NCBI GenBank assembly: GCA_012728785.1 | Contig: JAAYEK010000096.1 | Coordinates: forward strand, 1 to 46,818 | Length of the DNA stretch: 46,818 bases | Origin: Bacillota bacterium | Lineage (GTDB): Bacteria; Bacillota; UBA4882; UBA8346 | Direction of reading: 5' to 3' | Notes under the pieces: model-generated | The model's database searches: none | Told to the model about the DNA's origin: nothing | The model's input: the letters and a program-made list of their open reading frames with translations, nothing else | Part shown: one piece after another, positions 1-9,900 of the stretch | Layout: each line of letters opens with the position of its first letter | How positions within the stretch are numbered: position 1 is the stretch's first letter | Made by a program: the position numbers and the translations under genes

Positions 1-2
1 AA

Positions 3-476
3 TCGATTGCTGAAGAACTTGTCTCCGAAGAACATTTAATATTTATTTGCGGTCATTATGAAGGTTTTGATGAACGGATCAGAAAATGGGCCCACCGGGA
101 GTTATCAATTGGCGATTATGTTTTAACCGGTGGCGAATTAGCGGCGATGGTTATCTGTGACGCAGTGGTAAGGTTAATCCCAGGAACGCTGGGATCAGCG
201 ACCTCAGCTGAATTTGATTCGTTTAGCGGCAATGTATTAGAATATCCTCAATATACTAGGCCGTTTGAATATGAAGGAATGACCGTTCCCGAAATACTAC
301 TCAGCGGACACCACGCCAGGATTGAAGATTGGCGTAGAAAACAGGCTTTACTAAGGACTGCGGTCCGACGTCCCGATTTATTAAAAAACCGATCTCTATC
401 TAATGAAGAGAGAGAATTCTTAGAGGAACATTTAGGTACAAATCAAACTGATAATAACCGAGGGGAGGTTAAGTAA
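3..476 (+). CDS. trmD: tRNA (guanine-N1)-methyltransferase, 3' part
   Basis: The reading frame is open from the window edge, so the N-terminal part of the gene lies outside. The visible part begins just before the TrmD signature [12 protein letters not shown], followed by [15 protein letters not shown] and the C-terminal [17 protein letters not shown] helix. TrmD methylates N1 of G37 in tRNAs as a homodimer with a knotted SAM site; the GDYVLTGGE stretch belongs to that knot. The stop codon overlaps the rplS start (TAATG), which is the usual trmD-rplS translational coupling in bacterial ribosomal operons. Identification is secure; only the 5' end is missing. Confidence 0.95.
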   Translation, partial: SIAEELVSEEHLIFICGHYEGFDERIRKWAHRELSIGDYVLTGGELAAMVICDAVVRLIPGTLGSATSAEFDSFSGNVLEYPQYTRPFEYEGMTVPEILLSGHHARIEDWRRKQALLRTAVRRPDLLKNRSLSNEEREFLEEHLGTNQTDNNRGEVK

Positions 477-823
477 TGAATATCATCGATGCTATTGAAC
501 GCGAACAGCTACGTACCGATATACCGCAATTTGTGCCGGGAGATTCCGTGAAATTGCATGTTAAAGTCGTTGAAGGCGGCAAAGAGCGGATTCAGGTTTA
601 CGAAGGTGTGGTTATCAGAAAAAGTCATGGCGGTTTAAAAGAAACCTTTACCGTACGTAAGATTTCAGGTGGGGTCGGCGTTGAAAGGACCTTTCCGATC
701 CATTCCCCGATGCTTGATAAGATTGAGGTTTTGCGTAAAGGTAAGGTAAGACGGGCTAAGCTTTACTATTTAAGAAAACGTTCTGGAAAATCAGCCCGAA
801 TTGAAGAACGGCGCGAAGTATGA
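476..823 (+). CDS. rplS: 50S ribosomal protein L19
   Basis: This 115-residue protein has the normal L19 length. It shows the family core: the N-terminal [15 protein letters not shown] strand, [34 protein letters not shown] and the basic tail [19 protein letters not shown]19 sits at the 30S-50S interface of the large subunit. The ATG overlaps the trmD stop by one base, and the ribosome binding site (AGGGGAGG, about 461-468) lies inside the end of trmD, indicating co-translation. Expression probably comes from the upstream 16S-processing/trmD operon promoter outside the window. Confidence 0.97.
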   Translation: MNIIDAIEREQLRTDIPQFVPGDSVKLHVKVVEGGKERIQVYEGVVIRKSHGGLKETFTVRKISGGVGVERTFPIHSPMLDKIEVLRKGKVRRAKLYYLRKRSGKSARIEERREV

Positions 824-829
824 TAGCAA

Positions 830-869
830 AGTGAGAAGTTGGAATTGTGAAGTGTTCTTACTTCTCACT
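830..869 (+). repeat. Inverted repeat / hairpin between rplS and lepB
   Basis: AGTGAGAAGT (830-839) is perfectly repeated in inverse at 860-869 with a 20-base loop. No T-run follows, so it is not a classical intrinsic terminator. It could be an attenuating or mRNA-stabilising hairpin, or part of a dispersed intergenic repeat. Confidence 0.5.
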
Positions 870-899
870 CTACCCATCTAAATTAGGGGAGGCCGTTCC

Positions 900-1484
900 A
901 TGTTGGAAATCAAAAAGTCCGAATATCGTGAAAACATTGAAGCTTTTGCTATCGCCGTAGTCTCAATTCTCTTTATTCTGATTTTTATTGCCCAGTCTTT
1001 TTTGGTCAAAGGAACATCAATGGATCCATCCTTACAAGACGGGGAACGGTTAATTGTCGATAAGATTACCTATAAATTTCGGGCCCCTAGAACCGGTGAA
1101 ATAATTGTTTTTAAATACCCGGGGGACCCTTCTAAGAAGTTTATCAAACGGGTAATCGGTGAACCCGGCGATTCGGTTTCAATTCGAGATTCCAAAGTCT
1201 ACCTTAATTATCAACCTTTAGCTGAACCTTATATTCTTGAAGAAATGGATTCCGATTATGATAATGTGGAAGTCCCGGATGAAACGATTTTTGTATTGGG
1301 TGATAACCGAAACGGCAGCCGGGATAGTCGTTATCCGGATGTGGGTTTTGTACCCCTTGAAAATGTAGTAGGTAAGGCGGACTTGATTTTCTGGCCCCTT
1401 ACTAAGTTAGAGATCTTATTTAATCCCCATAATAAAAAAGACAGCTCGGGGATAAATGAGTTCTCCGATTATCAATTCGAATAA
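900..1484 (+). CDS. lepB: Signal peptidase I
   Basis: The type I signal peptidase cleaves Sec and Tat signal peptides outside the cytoplasmic membrane. At 194 residues it matches Gram-positive-type SipS enzymes. One membrane segment (about residues 15-36) is followed by box B GTSMDPSL with the nucleophile Ser40. Box D FIKRVIG supplies the general-base Lys83, and box E is GDNRNGSRDSR. An AGGGGAGG site lies just upstream of ATG 900. It sits 76 bases after rplS, the common rplS-lepB order, and ends before an intrinsic terminator. A C-terminal tail of about 20 polar residues extends past the last conserved strand. Confidence 0.95.
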   Translation: MLEIKKSEYRENIEAFAIAVVSILFILIFIAQSFLVKGTSMDPSLQDGERLIVDKITYKFRAPRTGEIIVFKYPGDPSKKFIKRVIGEPGDSVSIRDSKVYLNYQPLAEPYILEEMDSDYDNVEVPDETIFVLGDNRNGSRDSRYPDVGFVPLENVVGKADLIFWPLTKLEILFNPHNKKDSSGINEFSDYQFE

Positions 1485-1509
1485 GAAATAGAATAAGTGA
1501 AGTTTTAAT

Positions 1510-1533
1510 AAACCCGGGTAACCGGGTTTTTGT
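1510..1533 (+). terminator. Intrinsic terminator after lepB
   Basis: The hairpin AACCCGG (1511-1517) / CCGGGTT (1522-1528) has a four-base loop and runs into a T-rich stretch. It marks the end of the trmD-rplS-lepB transcript. Confidence 0.85.
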
Positions 1534-1638
1534 TATATTATGCTCTTTAGCATAGTCCTTTTAAAATAACAATCCTATTTAGTAATATTTTCAAATAACC
1601 GATGGTATTAGTATGGAATAAACACGGGGGTGGTTTTA

Positions 1639-2691
1639 TTGAAAAGGATTGCTATTTCCATTTTTTCGATTCTAATACTGTTATCAGTAGGGATACCCGC
1701 CTACGGTAGTATCGGATTTGGGACTAGGGCCATGGGCATGGGTGGCGCTTTTACCGCTGTGGCTGATGATGAATCGGCTTTTTATTGGAACCCGGCCGGG
1801 ATCACTCAAGTGAGATTCGCTTCGTTAATGTTTGGTGTCGGGGCTCAAGGAGAAGATTTTGATTTTATCGAGGATACGATTGATAATCTTGATGATGCAA
1901 AAAGATTAGATTTTCACGATTTCGAAGATGGCAGGGGCTATTTAAATCTTGGTTTGATCGGCGGAATTACCACTAGGTATGTGGGAGTCAATTTTTATTC
2001 AGAGACAAGCGTTGACACTGAAAAAGAAGGTCTTCGGTTAAATGTTAAAGCATCAAGTTTTAATTACGGCGCAGTAACGATTGCCGCTAATATAAGGGAA
2101 AAGATAGCTGTTGGATGTAACATAAAGAAAGTAATAGCAGGCAAGGGCGGAGGTTTAGTGGAAGTTAATGAAATCACCTTAGAAGACTCAAAAAGCACAA
2201 CATCTTACGGCGATGGCGACGGAATGGCTTTTGATTTGGGAGTTTTATACCGGTTAAGCGATCAAGTGAAGCTTGGCTTTATAGCAAGAAATATCGGTGG
2301 TGAAATTGATTTTGATGTAACAACAACGAATCATATTACCAGTGAAGAATTGAAAGATCCTGAAACTGTAGATTTACCAAGAGAATACGCGGTCGGGGTC
2401 TCCTATCGTCCTTTTAAAAACACTTTACTCGCCGGTGATATTCAAAAATGCGATGCCCGGCTTTTCACCAAGGAACAGACCCGGATCAGGATCGGCCTTG
2501 AACAGACAGCCCTTTGGAATATATTTGCCCTCCGGTTAGGGGCTTATACCAATAAAGACGAGTCGCTGGCTTTTACGGCCGGTTTGGGATTCAAATTAGG
2601 TCCTTTGGCTATCGGGTTGGCTGGCGTTAGGGAAGAATATGACGGCAAAAAAGCTGATGAGGCCTTGGCAACTGTCGGGATCAGATTTTAA
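1639..2691 (+). CDS. Outer-membrane beta-barrel protein, PorV/TraF (UPF0164)-like
   Basis: The 351-residue precursor has a signal peptide (basic start, hydrophobic core, cleavage after PAYG about residue 23). The mature N-terminus GFGTRAMGMGGAFTAVADD, followed by ESAFYWNPAGI, is the hallmark of the PorV/TraF/UPF0164 group and resembles the FadL start. The rest alternates polar and apolar residues in strand-sized blocks and ends TVGIRF, the terminal Phe used by BAM-dependent barrels. I chose TTG 1639 because the GGGGGTGG site at 1626-1633 is correctly spaced for it; GTG 1630 lies inside that site. The 3' end overlaps the convergent gene by 11 bases. Ligand or partner is unknown. Confidence 0.75.
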   Translation: MKRIAISIFSILILLSVGIPAYGSIGFGTRAMGMGGAFTAVADDESAFYWNPAGITQVRFASLMFGVGAQGEDFDFIEDTIDNLDDAKRLDFHDFEDGRGYLNLGLIGGITTRYVGVNFYSETSVDTEKEGLRLNVKASSFNYGAVTIAANIREKIAVGCNIKKVIAGKGGGLVEVNEITLEDSKSTTSYGDGDGMAFDLGVLYRLSDQVKLGFIARNIGGEIDFDVTTTNHITSEELKDPETVDLPREYAVGVSYRPFKNTLLAGDIQKCDARLFTKEQTRIRIGLEQTALWNIFALRLGAYTNKDESLAFTAGLGFKLGPLAIGLAGVREEYDGKKADEALATVGIRF

Positions 2692-3232
2692 CGAATAAAT
2701 CCGGTAACTGAGCGTATTCATCAAGAATCCGGGAGAGTATTTCAATGAAATTAAGTATTTCCGGATCTTTAGCTAACAAGCGAAGGGCTTTGCGGACAGC
2801 CTTGATAAAATCCGGATTGAGTGGGGGCGCTTTTTTATCGCTTACTAATGGACAGATTCCATTGGCTCTGATGTCCATATCTAAGGTTAACGTTTGTTGG
2901 TAAGTAAGATAGGGAGTTAAGGGAAAAATGCGACAGGATAACGGTCTAAAACTCCTGTCGCATTTTCCGTCACAATTAATTAATAAAAGATGACAACCGT
3001 TTTGAAGTTGAATCTCGGTAGGCATGATTCGAAAATACGATAAATCGGAAATAATCAGTTCTTCTCCGGGAAAAAGATACATCCCCAAATCATCTTCGCC
3101 GCCGTCGCAACAAGCTTTGCTACAAAGTAAGCCGCAATCGGTTGTAAGAGGAGTCACTTGATCAAGAATACGGTAAGCCTTTGAATAAAGCTCAATTTTA
3201 GAATTCTTCCGATAATCTTTCGGTATCTGCAT
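2681..3232 (-). CDS. Cys-rich protein, possibly YkgJ-like metal/Fe-S binding
   Basis: This protein of about 183 residues has a cysteine cluster CGLLCSKACC followed by CDGKCDRSFRPLSCRIFPLTPY. That arrangement resembles the YkgJ (UPF0153) putative zinc- or iron-chelating proteins, but I cannot confirm membership. No membrane segment is evident, so it is probably cytoplasmic. Longer starts exist up to 3280, but ATG 3232 has a GGGG site six bases upstream. The start lies inside the 3' end of the preceding minus-strand gene (35-base overlap), suggesting translational coupling. The 3' end overlaps the convergent barrel gene by 11 bases. Confidence 0.65.
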   Translation of the reverse strand: MQIPKDYRKNSKIELYSKAYRILDQVTPLTTDCGLLCSKACCDGGEDDLGMYLFPGEELIISDLSYFRIMPTEIQLQNGCHLLLINCDGKCDRSFRPLSCRIFPLTPYLTYQQTLTLDMDIRANGICPLVSDKKAPPLNPDFIKAVRKALRLLAKDPEILNFIEILSRILDEYAQLPDLFVKI

Positions 3233-3890
3233 CGGTTTCCCCATCAGTCTCTGCGCTCGGAGAAATATATTTTTTAACACTAAAGAATTTATAACCCATT
3301 CTTTCCATTACACCGTTCATGCTATCGAACCAAGTCTGATTTTCCGGTATATCTAATATTTCCGGATAGGAGTAATGAACGGCATCGTGTAAAAATTCCT
3401 GTTTAATGCTCTCGTTTTCCGGTAAATAAAAAAAGGAGAGAGCGATCTTGTGTCTTTGCCGAATCCCAAGGATTAAAAAGGCTGGACCCTTTAACCAACG
3501 ATACTTATTAATTTTAGATTCAATATCTTGGGGATTGTAATTTCTTTTAAACTGATTTCCAACGAAGGGTTGTACTTTTTCATAAACAGCCCTGGTGCGT
3601 TCAAGGGTTTCTCTAATCAAAATTTGAGGAGATTCAATAACTTCGTCTTTGTCAAGTTCGGCTGCTTTGGAATTCATGTATTGGTGGATTTGATCAAAAA
3701 CTTGACGTTGCTCATATTTAGTTAGCATTTCCTCTAGGAATGTTACCCGCATACTCCTTTTTTCCTCTATGGTTAGATCGAGGGCGATAGGGTGCTGACA
3801 ATCGGGGGATTCAACTGATTCAGCCAAACAATGAAATGAAATTGTAAGTAATAATATAAAAAAGAATTTAACCAGAAACGAAGGGTGCAT
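3198..3890 (-). CDS. Exported protein of unknown function
   Basis: I do not recognise this family. The product (about 230 residues) starts with a clear signal peptide: a short basic start, hydrophobic residues 6-20 and likely cleavage after HCLA. The mature part is helical and charged (FLEEMLTKYEQRQVFDQIHQYMNSKAAELDKDE), contains KFFSVKKYISPS near the end, and has an acidic Thr/Glu/Asp-rich tail. The sequence before the cysteine (SFHC) is a poor lipobox. GTG 3911 is possible, but ATG 3890 has AGGAG eight bases upstream. It is the first gene of a two-gene minus-strand unit with the Cys-rich protein, whose start overlaps this gene's end. Confidence 0.65.
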   Translation of the reverse strand: MHPSFLVKFFFILLLTISFHCLAESVESPDCQHPIALDLTIEEKRSMRVTFLEEMLTKYEQRQVFDQIHQYMNSKAAELDKDEVIESPQILIRETLERTRAVYEKVQPFVGNQFKRNYNPQDIESKINKYRWLKGPAFLILGIRQRHKIALSFFYLPENESIKQEFLHDAVHYSYPEILDIPENQTWFDSMNGVMERMGYKFFSVKKYISPSAETDGETDADTERLSEEF

Positions 3891-4212
3891 TTTAAGTACT
3901 CCTATTTTCACTTAATCAGTTAGATAAATCACTGTTGTAAACGGGAGATATCAACTGGAATTTACCAGAGATTTTTTCAATAATAACTATTTTATCATAA
4001 AGAGGATAGATGCGTATATAGGTTTATTCAATTATTAATTGAAGTAATTGAATTACCCATAAATATAAATGCTTACCTTTACTTCCCACTCCGGACCGCT
4101 GACTCTCGGTTCTCATCTCCTGATAAAGGCTACTAAATCAATGAAACTAATAGAAGGGAAAGAGAAAGGGGAGCGCGAACAATTAAAGAAGATCAATAAC
4201 CAGGAGGTAGTG
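3891..4212. other. Divergent intergenic region
   Basis: No credible gene is seen here. The region separates the divergent 3198-3890 and 4213-5448 genes and should hold both promoters. A short palindrome TTCAATT-ATT-AATTGAA lies at 4027-4043 and could be an operator; nothing further supports that. Confidence 0.4.
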
Positions 4213-5448
4213 ATGAGGATTTCATCAGTAAAGCGTTTATTAACGCTTATTATTATTGGCGCTCTAATTTTCGGCGGAGGAAGTATTATTTCAAAGGCCG
4301 AAGGTGATTCCCAACCAGAGTCAATTACTAATGGTGAAGCTGATTTGGCGGAGAACCATACACTTTCTGAGGTACTTGCGAAAGGTAAAGTTATCGAAGT
4401 AATATCGGAAGATGAAACAATTGATCCCCTTTCTCAGCAACCAACAGTGAATCAGATTTTAAAAGTATTAATCACTTCCGGTAAATATAAAGGAAGAGAA
4501 GTTGCAGTTATAAATTATCAAACGGATAATCCGGTTTATAATATTAAAGTTGAAGATGGTGACGGTGTAATTGTCGCCTTGGAAATTGACGGAACGGATC
4601 AAAGTAAAATCAAAGAAGCATATATCGCCGACCATCTTCGAGAGGATGAATTATACTTATTGTTAGCGGTTTTTGTAATTGCGATTTTAGCGATTGGTTG
4701 GCGAAAGGGGGCGAAAGCCCTTTGTGCGCTCCTATTAACTTTGGTTTTAATCTGGGGGGTCTTATTACCTGGATTTTTACATGGTTATAGTCCAGTCTTT
4801 TTAACAGCGGTTATTGCAATTCTTGCTACGGTGGTTACTATTTTAATCGTAGGAGGACGAACCCTGAAAAGTATCACAGCCATTTGTGGTACTTTGGGTG
4901 GGGTCGCCGTAGCCGGGTTATTGGCCTTGCTTGTTGGCAAGGCGGCCCATCTCACCGGTTTCGGAACGGAAGAAGCGGCAATGCTGTTATATATTCCCCA
5001 AGCGGCGAAATTGGATATTCAAGGATTGCTTTTTGCCGGAATTATCATTGGCGCTTTAGGGGCCTCAATGGATGTGAGCATGTCCATCGCTTCGGCGGTG
5101 GAAGAAGTAAAACGGGTTTGTCCGGAGTTGAAGATTTGGCGGTTATTTCAGTCTGGGATGAATGTGGGACGGGATATTATGGGGACCATGGCCAATACGT
5201 TAATTTTGGCTTATACCGGAAGCTCGCTTCAATTGATCCTGATTTTTATGGCATATAAGGAAAGCTTGTTGAAGATTTTTAACTTGGATATGATTGCCTC
5301 CGAGGTAGTCCGAGCGTTATCAGGCAGTATTGGGATGATTATGGTAATACCCTTAACCTCGATAATCGCTGCTGTGTTATATGGGAAAATCAAGAAAGAA
5401 CGGTTCACCACGGATAATGAAAAAGTTGAGGCGGAAAAAGCTATTTGA
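4213..5448 (+). CDS. YibE/F-like multi-pass membrane protein
   Basis: The 411-residue protein has an N-terminal membrane/signal segment, then an extracytoplasmic domain of about 110 residues (GKVIEVISEDETIDPLSQQPTV and following). About seven membrane helices follow from residue 150. The blocks LGWRKG-type IAILAIGWRKGAKAL, GALGASMDVSMSIASAVEEV and GRDIMGTMANTLILAYTG are typical of the YibE/F family, whose function is not established. The open frame extends to 4069, but AGGAGG at 4202-4207 sets ATG 4213 as the start. It lies 27 bases upstream of the PanE-like gene, so the two probably form an operon. Confidence 0.8.
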   Translation: MRISSVKRLLTLIIIGALIFGGGSIISKAEGDSQPESITNGEADLAENHTLSEVLAKGKVIEVISEDETIDPLSQQPTVNQILKVLITSGKYKGREVAVINYQTDNPVYNIKVEDGDGVIVALEIDGTDQSKIKEAYIADHLREDELYLLLAVFVIAILAIGWRKGAKALCALLLTLVLIWGVLLPGFLHGYSPVFLTAVIAILATVVTILIVGGRTLKSITAICGTLGGVAVAGLLALLVGKAAHLTGFGTEEAAMLLYIPQAAKLDIQGLLFAGIIIGALGASMDVSMSIASAVEEVKRVCPELKIWRLFQSGMNVGRDIMGTMANTLILAYTGSSLQLILIFMAYKESLLKIFNLDMIASEVVRALSGSIGMIMVIPLTSIIAAVLYGKIKKERFTTDNEKVEAEKAI

Positions 5449-5475
5449 AGAAATTATTAAAAAGGGTTAGATACA

Positions 5476-6393
5476 ATGAAAACAATTAGAAAAGTTTATC
5501 TTTCCGGTCTGGGAGCGATTGGCAGCTCTTATGCGGCTAAGTTTTATGAGAATAATCCGGATTTGGCGACAGTAGTCGCCGACGCAAAACGGATTGAACG
5601 TTACCGTGCTCAAGGGATTTTGGTAAATGGGAAAGCTTATTCCTTCCGTTATCTTGAGCCGGAAACTACCGACGAAAAGGCGGATTTAATCTTAATCGCC
5701 GTTAAACAGCATCAACTGGAGGAGAGCATTCGAGGGATTCGTAACTTTGTCGGGAGAGAGACGATCATTCTTTCTTTATTAAATGGGATTTCCAGTGAAG
5801 AATTGATCGGCAAGGAATTCGGGATGGAGAAAATGTTATACTCCTTTGTAGTCGGTACCGATGCAGTCCGGGAAGGTACAAAAACATCCTTCTCCAAGCT
5901 TGGAAAGGTAGTTTTCGGTGAAAAAAATAATCCGGAATATTCGGAGAAAGTACTGTTAGTCAAGGAACTTTTCGAACGGGTGGGAATTCCTTATCAGATT
6001 CCAGTGAACATGTTGAAAGAACTTTGGTGGAAATTTATGCTGAATGTTGGAATCAACCAAGTTTCGGCGATTTTGAAAGCGCCATACGGTGTGTTTCAGA
6101 GGATCGGAGAAGCTAAAGAGTTAATGGAGATGGCCTGTAGGGAAGTAATCCGGTTATCGGAGAAAGTGGGAATCAACCTTACCGAGAATGATCTTCAAAA
6201 TAGTATCAAGATTGTCAATACCTTGGGGCCGGATGGTAAGACCTCAATGCTACAGGATGTGGAGGCGGGCCGGAAGACGGAAGTAGAGATCTTTGCCGGG
6301 ACTGTAGCTAGATTAGGAAGGGAGTATGGAGTAAGTACACCGGTGAATGATTTTTTGTTAAGAGCGATCTATACTTTGGAGCAAACTTATTAA
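5476..6393 (+). CDS. panE: 2-dehydropantoate 2-reductase (ketopantoate reductase) family
   Basis: PanE reduces ketopantoate to pantoate with NADPH in pantothenate/CoA synthesis. The 305-residue length is normal. The N-terminal Rossmann motif GLGAIGSSYA (about residues 11-20) binds the nucleotide. The middle has KQHQLEESI and LNGISSEE, and the C-terminal domain has KLWWKF-type ELWWKFMLNVGINQVSAI. The substrate-side signature SMLQDVEAGRKTEVE is near residue 260. Several paralogues in this family act on other 2-keto acids, so the exact substrate is inferred. AAAGGG lies shortly upstream of ATG 5476. Confidence 0.85.
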   Translation: MKTIRKVYLSGLGAIGSSYAAKFYENNPDLATVVADAKRIERYRAQGILVNGKAYSFRYLEPETTDEKADLILIAVKQHQLEESIRGIRNFVGRETIILSLLNGISSEELIGKEFGMEKMLYSFVVGTDAVREGTKTSFSKLGKVVFGEKNNPEYSEKVLLVKELFERVGIPYQIPVNMLKELWWKFMLNVGINQVSAILKAPYGVFQRIGEAKELMEMACREVIRLSEKVGINLTENDLQNSIKIVNTLGPDGKTSMLQDVEAGRKTEVEIFAGTVARLGREYGVSTPVNDFLLRAIYTLEQTY

Positions 6394-6460
6394 ATTTATG
6401 GATTTAATCATAGAAATGCTTTTTTTTCAGAATACTACCTCCGTTAGGAGGTGAAAGAGA

Positions 6461-6646
6461 ATGGATAAAAGGGTCAGAGAAGAAATGGATCCGCACGACT
6501 TACAAGATTTAGAAGACATGCCGGAGATTAATGAACCCCTGCAAAATAAGGCTGGAGTAGGAAAAAAGGGCAAGAAAAAGGCGGATGGAAGCGCCGAGGA
6601 ACCGGAGGTAGATCCGGGGATCGATTATCTGCGTTGGTCCGACTAG
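6461..6646 (+). CDS. Small charged protein of unknown function (61 aa)
   Basis: It has a very strong ribosome binding site (TAGGAGGTGAAAG) before ATG 6461 and an efficient terminator right after, so it is probably a real gene. The product is highly charged and has no hydrophobic segment. Its three parts are an acidic start with DLQDLEDMPEINEP, a central basic run GVGKKGKKKADG, and an acidic end finishing YLRWSD. I recognise no family. It may be a small nucleic-acid- or protein-binding factor, but nothing in the sequence shows which. Confidence 0.6.
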   Translation: MDKRVREEMDPHDLQDLEDMPEINEPLQNKAGVGKKGKKKADGSAEEPEVDPGIDYLRWSD

Positions 6647-6655
6647 CTGATTAGG

Positions 6656-6686
6656 GCTGGCCCAAAGATTTTTGGGCCAGCTTTTT
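6656..6686 (+). terminator. Strong intrinsic terminator
   Basis: Perfect 11-bp stem GCTGGCCCAAA / TTTGGGCCAGC (6656-6666 and 6671-6681) with a GATT loop and T5 tail. It ends the yibE/F-panE-small-protein transcript. Confidence 0.92.
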
Positions 6687-6935
6687 GATAGTTCCGTTAA
6701 ACGACTCAGGAAATACCTCAAACAACATGAATTCATTGAATACTTTACCTTTCATCCTTTAACGTGCCCCGGCGCAGAGACACAGAGTTGAAAACTGGTT
6801 TTCATTAGAAACGTCAACTTGTATTTGTCGGGCTTATTTTGATCTTAAGAAGGAGACTAGTTTTCTAACAGCGAATTCAATTAGGTACAATTTGCCGTGG
6901 GTTAACTATAAATGTTTTAACAGAGGTGCACAGTT

Positions 6936-9900
6936 TTGGAGATTATCAAGACCAAATTACTGCCTCCCCGTTTAAAACCGGGAATGGTTGTCCGGGAGAT
7001 CTGTGCGAACCCTTCGGAACCGATCAGAAATAAAAAGGCGGTTTTGATTACTGCTCCGGCGGGATACGGGAAGACTACTATAATGCTTCAATTGCTGCAC
7101 CAATACAAACAACCCTTTGTATGGTATCAATTAGACACGTATGATAATGATCCCGCAGTTTTCCTTCAATATATAACAGCCGGTTTTCAACAATATTTAC
7201 CGCAGTTCGGTAAAGAAGCAGTAACTATTATCAACCAAGGTGATTTTCCGAATAATCTCCGGTTGGTATTGGGGGTATTTATTAATAGTTTAGTTCAATC
7301 AAAAGAGAAGTTTATTTTAGTTCTAGATGATTATCAAGTCATCAGCGAACCGGTTATTCATCGCTTTATCCAGGAATTTTTAGAACGGCTTCCCGAAAAC
7401 ACTCAGCTCTTTATAGCCAGCCGGACAACCTTGCCGTTATCGCTCTCCCGGCTTACAGCTGTCGGCGAAATATCGATTATTGATTCTAATGAGTTACGCT
7501 TTAACCGTGATGAAATCAAAGAATACCTCGCCTCCTGCCGACAAGATCCGGACGATTCATTAATAGATTATATAGAAAGCAACACCAATGGATGGCCGGT
7601 TGCCCTCGGGTTGACCAAGGCGTTCATGGTTGTCTCTCAAACAAACACATTATCCCTGGGAACCGAGGAAATCTATACTTATCTGGCCGGTGAAGTCCTT
7701 GCCTATCAGTCGGAGGCTATTAGAGAGTTTTTAATCGCCACCTCGGTTTTGGATGAGTTGACTCCCGAGTATTGCGATTTACTGTTGGAACGGTCCGATT
7801 CTACAGAAATATTGCGTTATTTGGAGAAACAGCAATTATTTCTAACGGTATTGGAAGGAAAAACTAGTACATATCGTTACCACCATCTATTCCGGGAGTT
7901 TTTACGGAGCAGGTTGGGGAATAAACGTCCGGATCTGATGCGGCGGGCCGGGTTAATCGCCTGTGAATCGGGAGAATTTGATCGGGCGATTGCCAATTTT
8001 ATCTTGGCCGGTCTTGATGTCGAAGCGATAGCTACCATTGAGGAGGCGGCTAAACCCTCGTTACAACAGGGACGTTGGTTGACCGTCTCCCGTTGGCTGG
8101 ACTCCTTATCATCCAAAATCATCGCTGCTAATTCCTGGCTCTCGTTATACCAAGCCCAAGTTGAACTATACCGCAACCGGTTTGGAGAAGTGGAAAAATG
8201 GGCCGAGATTGCCTTGACTTTATTTAAGAAAAACGGAGATCAAGCTGGTTTGGCCGAAAGCCGTTTGATTCAGGCAAGAATCCTACGACACCGGGGCAAA
8301 TACCGGGAGAGCCTGAAACTTTTGGAAGCGGCTGAAACTTACTTGGCCAAGATGGGTCTGAGGGTCGATTTACCGCTTGAGAAATCAATCCTTCTTTATT
8401 TTACCGGAAGGCATAAAGAAGCCGAAAGCCTATTGTTGGAAACTTTGAAAAGAGCCGAACAATTTGGTGACGGCGATATGATCGCCAATTTACTTGAAGG
8501 TCTGGGAAATATCTATTATATCCAAGGCGATTACCAAAAAGCCTTGGGAATTTACAAAAAAGGAATTCAGGTATCGCCGGAACGGATCTTACCAGGTTAT
8601 TATGCACAGGATTTTATTGCCTTAATCCATTTGGATTGGGGTGAAGTGGAACCGGCGCTTGAATATGCCAAGCGGAATGTGACCATTAGGGAAAACTTGG
8701 GAATGAAGGAAGCGCTTCCTTCGGCATATATGCATTTGGCCTTTCTTTATGTGGATAATGGCGAGGTTGAATTGGCGGAAGATTATTACCGGCGGGCCTA
8801 TGAGCTAAACCGAGAAAACCAGGGAGATTCATTTTATCTTACCATCAACCTCATTTTTTGGGCGCGGAGCTTGGCTTTGCTGCATCGTTTTAGCGAGGCC
8901 CGGCTGAAAGTGGAGGAAGCGTTGCGGGTAGCTGGTCAGGAACCTAGTCTGGCGCTGGCTAATTGTTTGACAGTCGCTGGAATAGTATTACTATTAATTG
9001 GAGATTTGCCAAAGGCGGAAGAAATGCTCCGGCAAGGGACGGCCGTGATGGAACAAATCGGTTTCCGAAAAGGGATTTGTTTCGCATATGAGTTTTCAGC
9101 TGCCTTATATTTCACAACTAACAAAATGGAGTTGGCCGGCGAGTATGCCCATAAAGCCTTGGAATCCGCGGCTAGACTCAACGATCTGCAGGTGTTTATC
9201 ACTTTTTATGAAACATTAAAACCGATTTTAAAGTATGGATTGGTAAACGGCGTTGAAGTTTCGTTTATTAACCGGGTTTTATCACGCCTTGGCCCGACGG
9301 CTGCTGAATTACTTACCGAGTTGGCCGACCATCCCGATCCGGAAGCGCGAAGGCGGGCTATTGTGCCCTTGGCTGAATTAGGAGAGGGTACGGGTAGGGA
9401 AATATTACGGAGATTGGCCAAGGACCCTGCGGTTCAAGTGGCTGAGTTGGCCCGGTCGGTGAGTCTGCGGATGGGTTTTAGCGGTGTAAAGGATGAGGAA
9501 CAAAGGGATTTACCTGCGTTATTACGAATTAACGGTCTGGGACCGCTACAGATCCTTTTGGGAGGTCAAGATATAACCGCTATCAACTGGCGGACGGAAA
9601 AGGCCCGCGATCTGCTAATTTATTTGGCTCATTTTAAAGAACCGGTCTCCAAGGAGCGAATTATCGAAGATCTCTGGCCGGACCAAGAAGAACAAATATT
9701 AAGTTATAATCTTCATTCTACGGTATATCGATTACGTAAGGTATTGGAGAAATATAAACCCGGTGAAACCTTGCTGCTTGGCGGAAGTAGATATCAAGTG
9801 AAGGCTGATTTTTATGAAACGGATTGGCAGCGTTTTGAGGGGCTATGCTCCGCTCTTTCGGCAGACAGCTTTGACCTTCTGAAGAAGATAAACTTATTGG

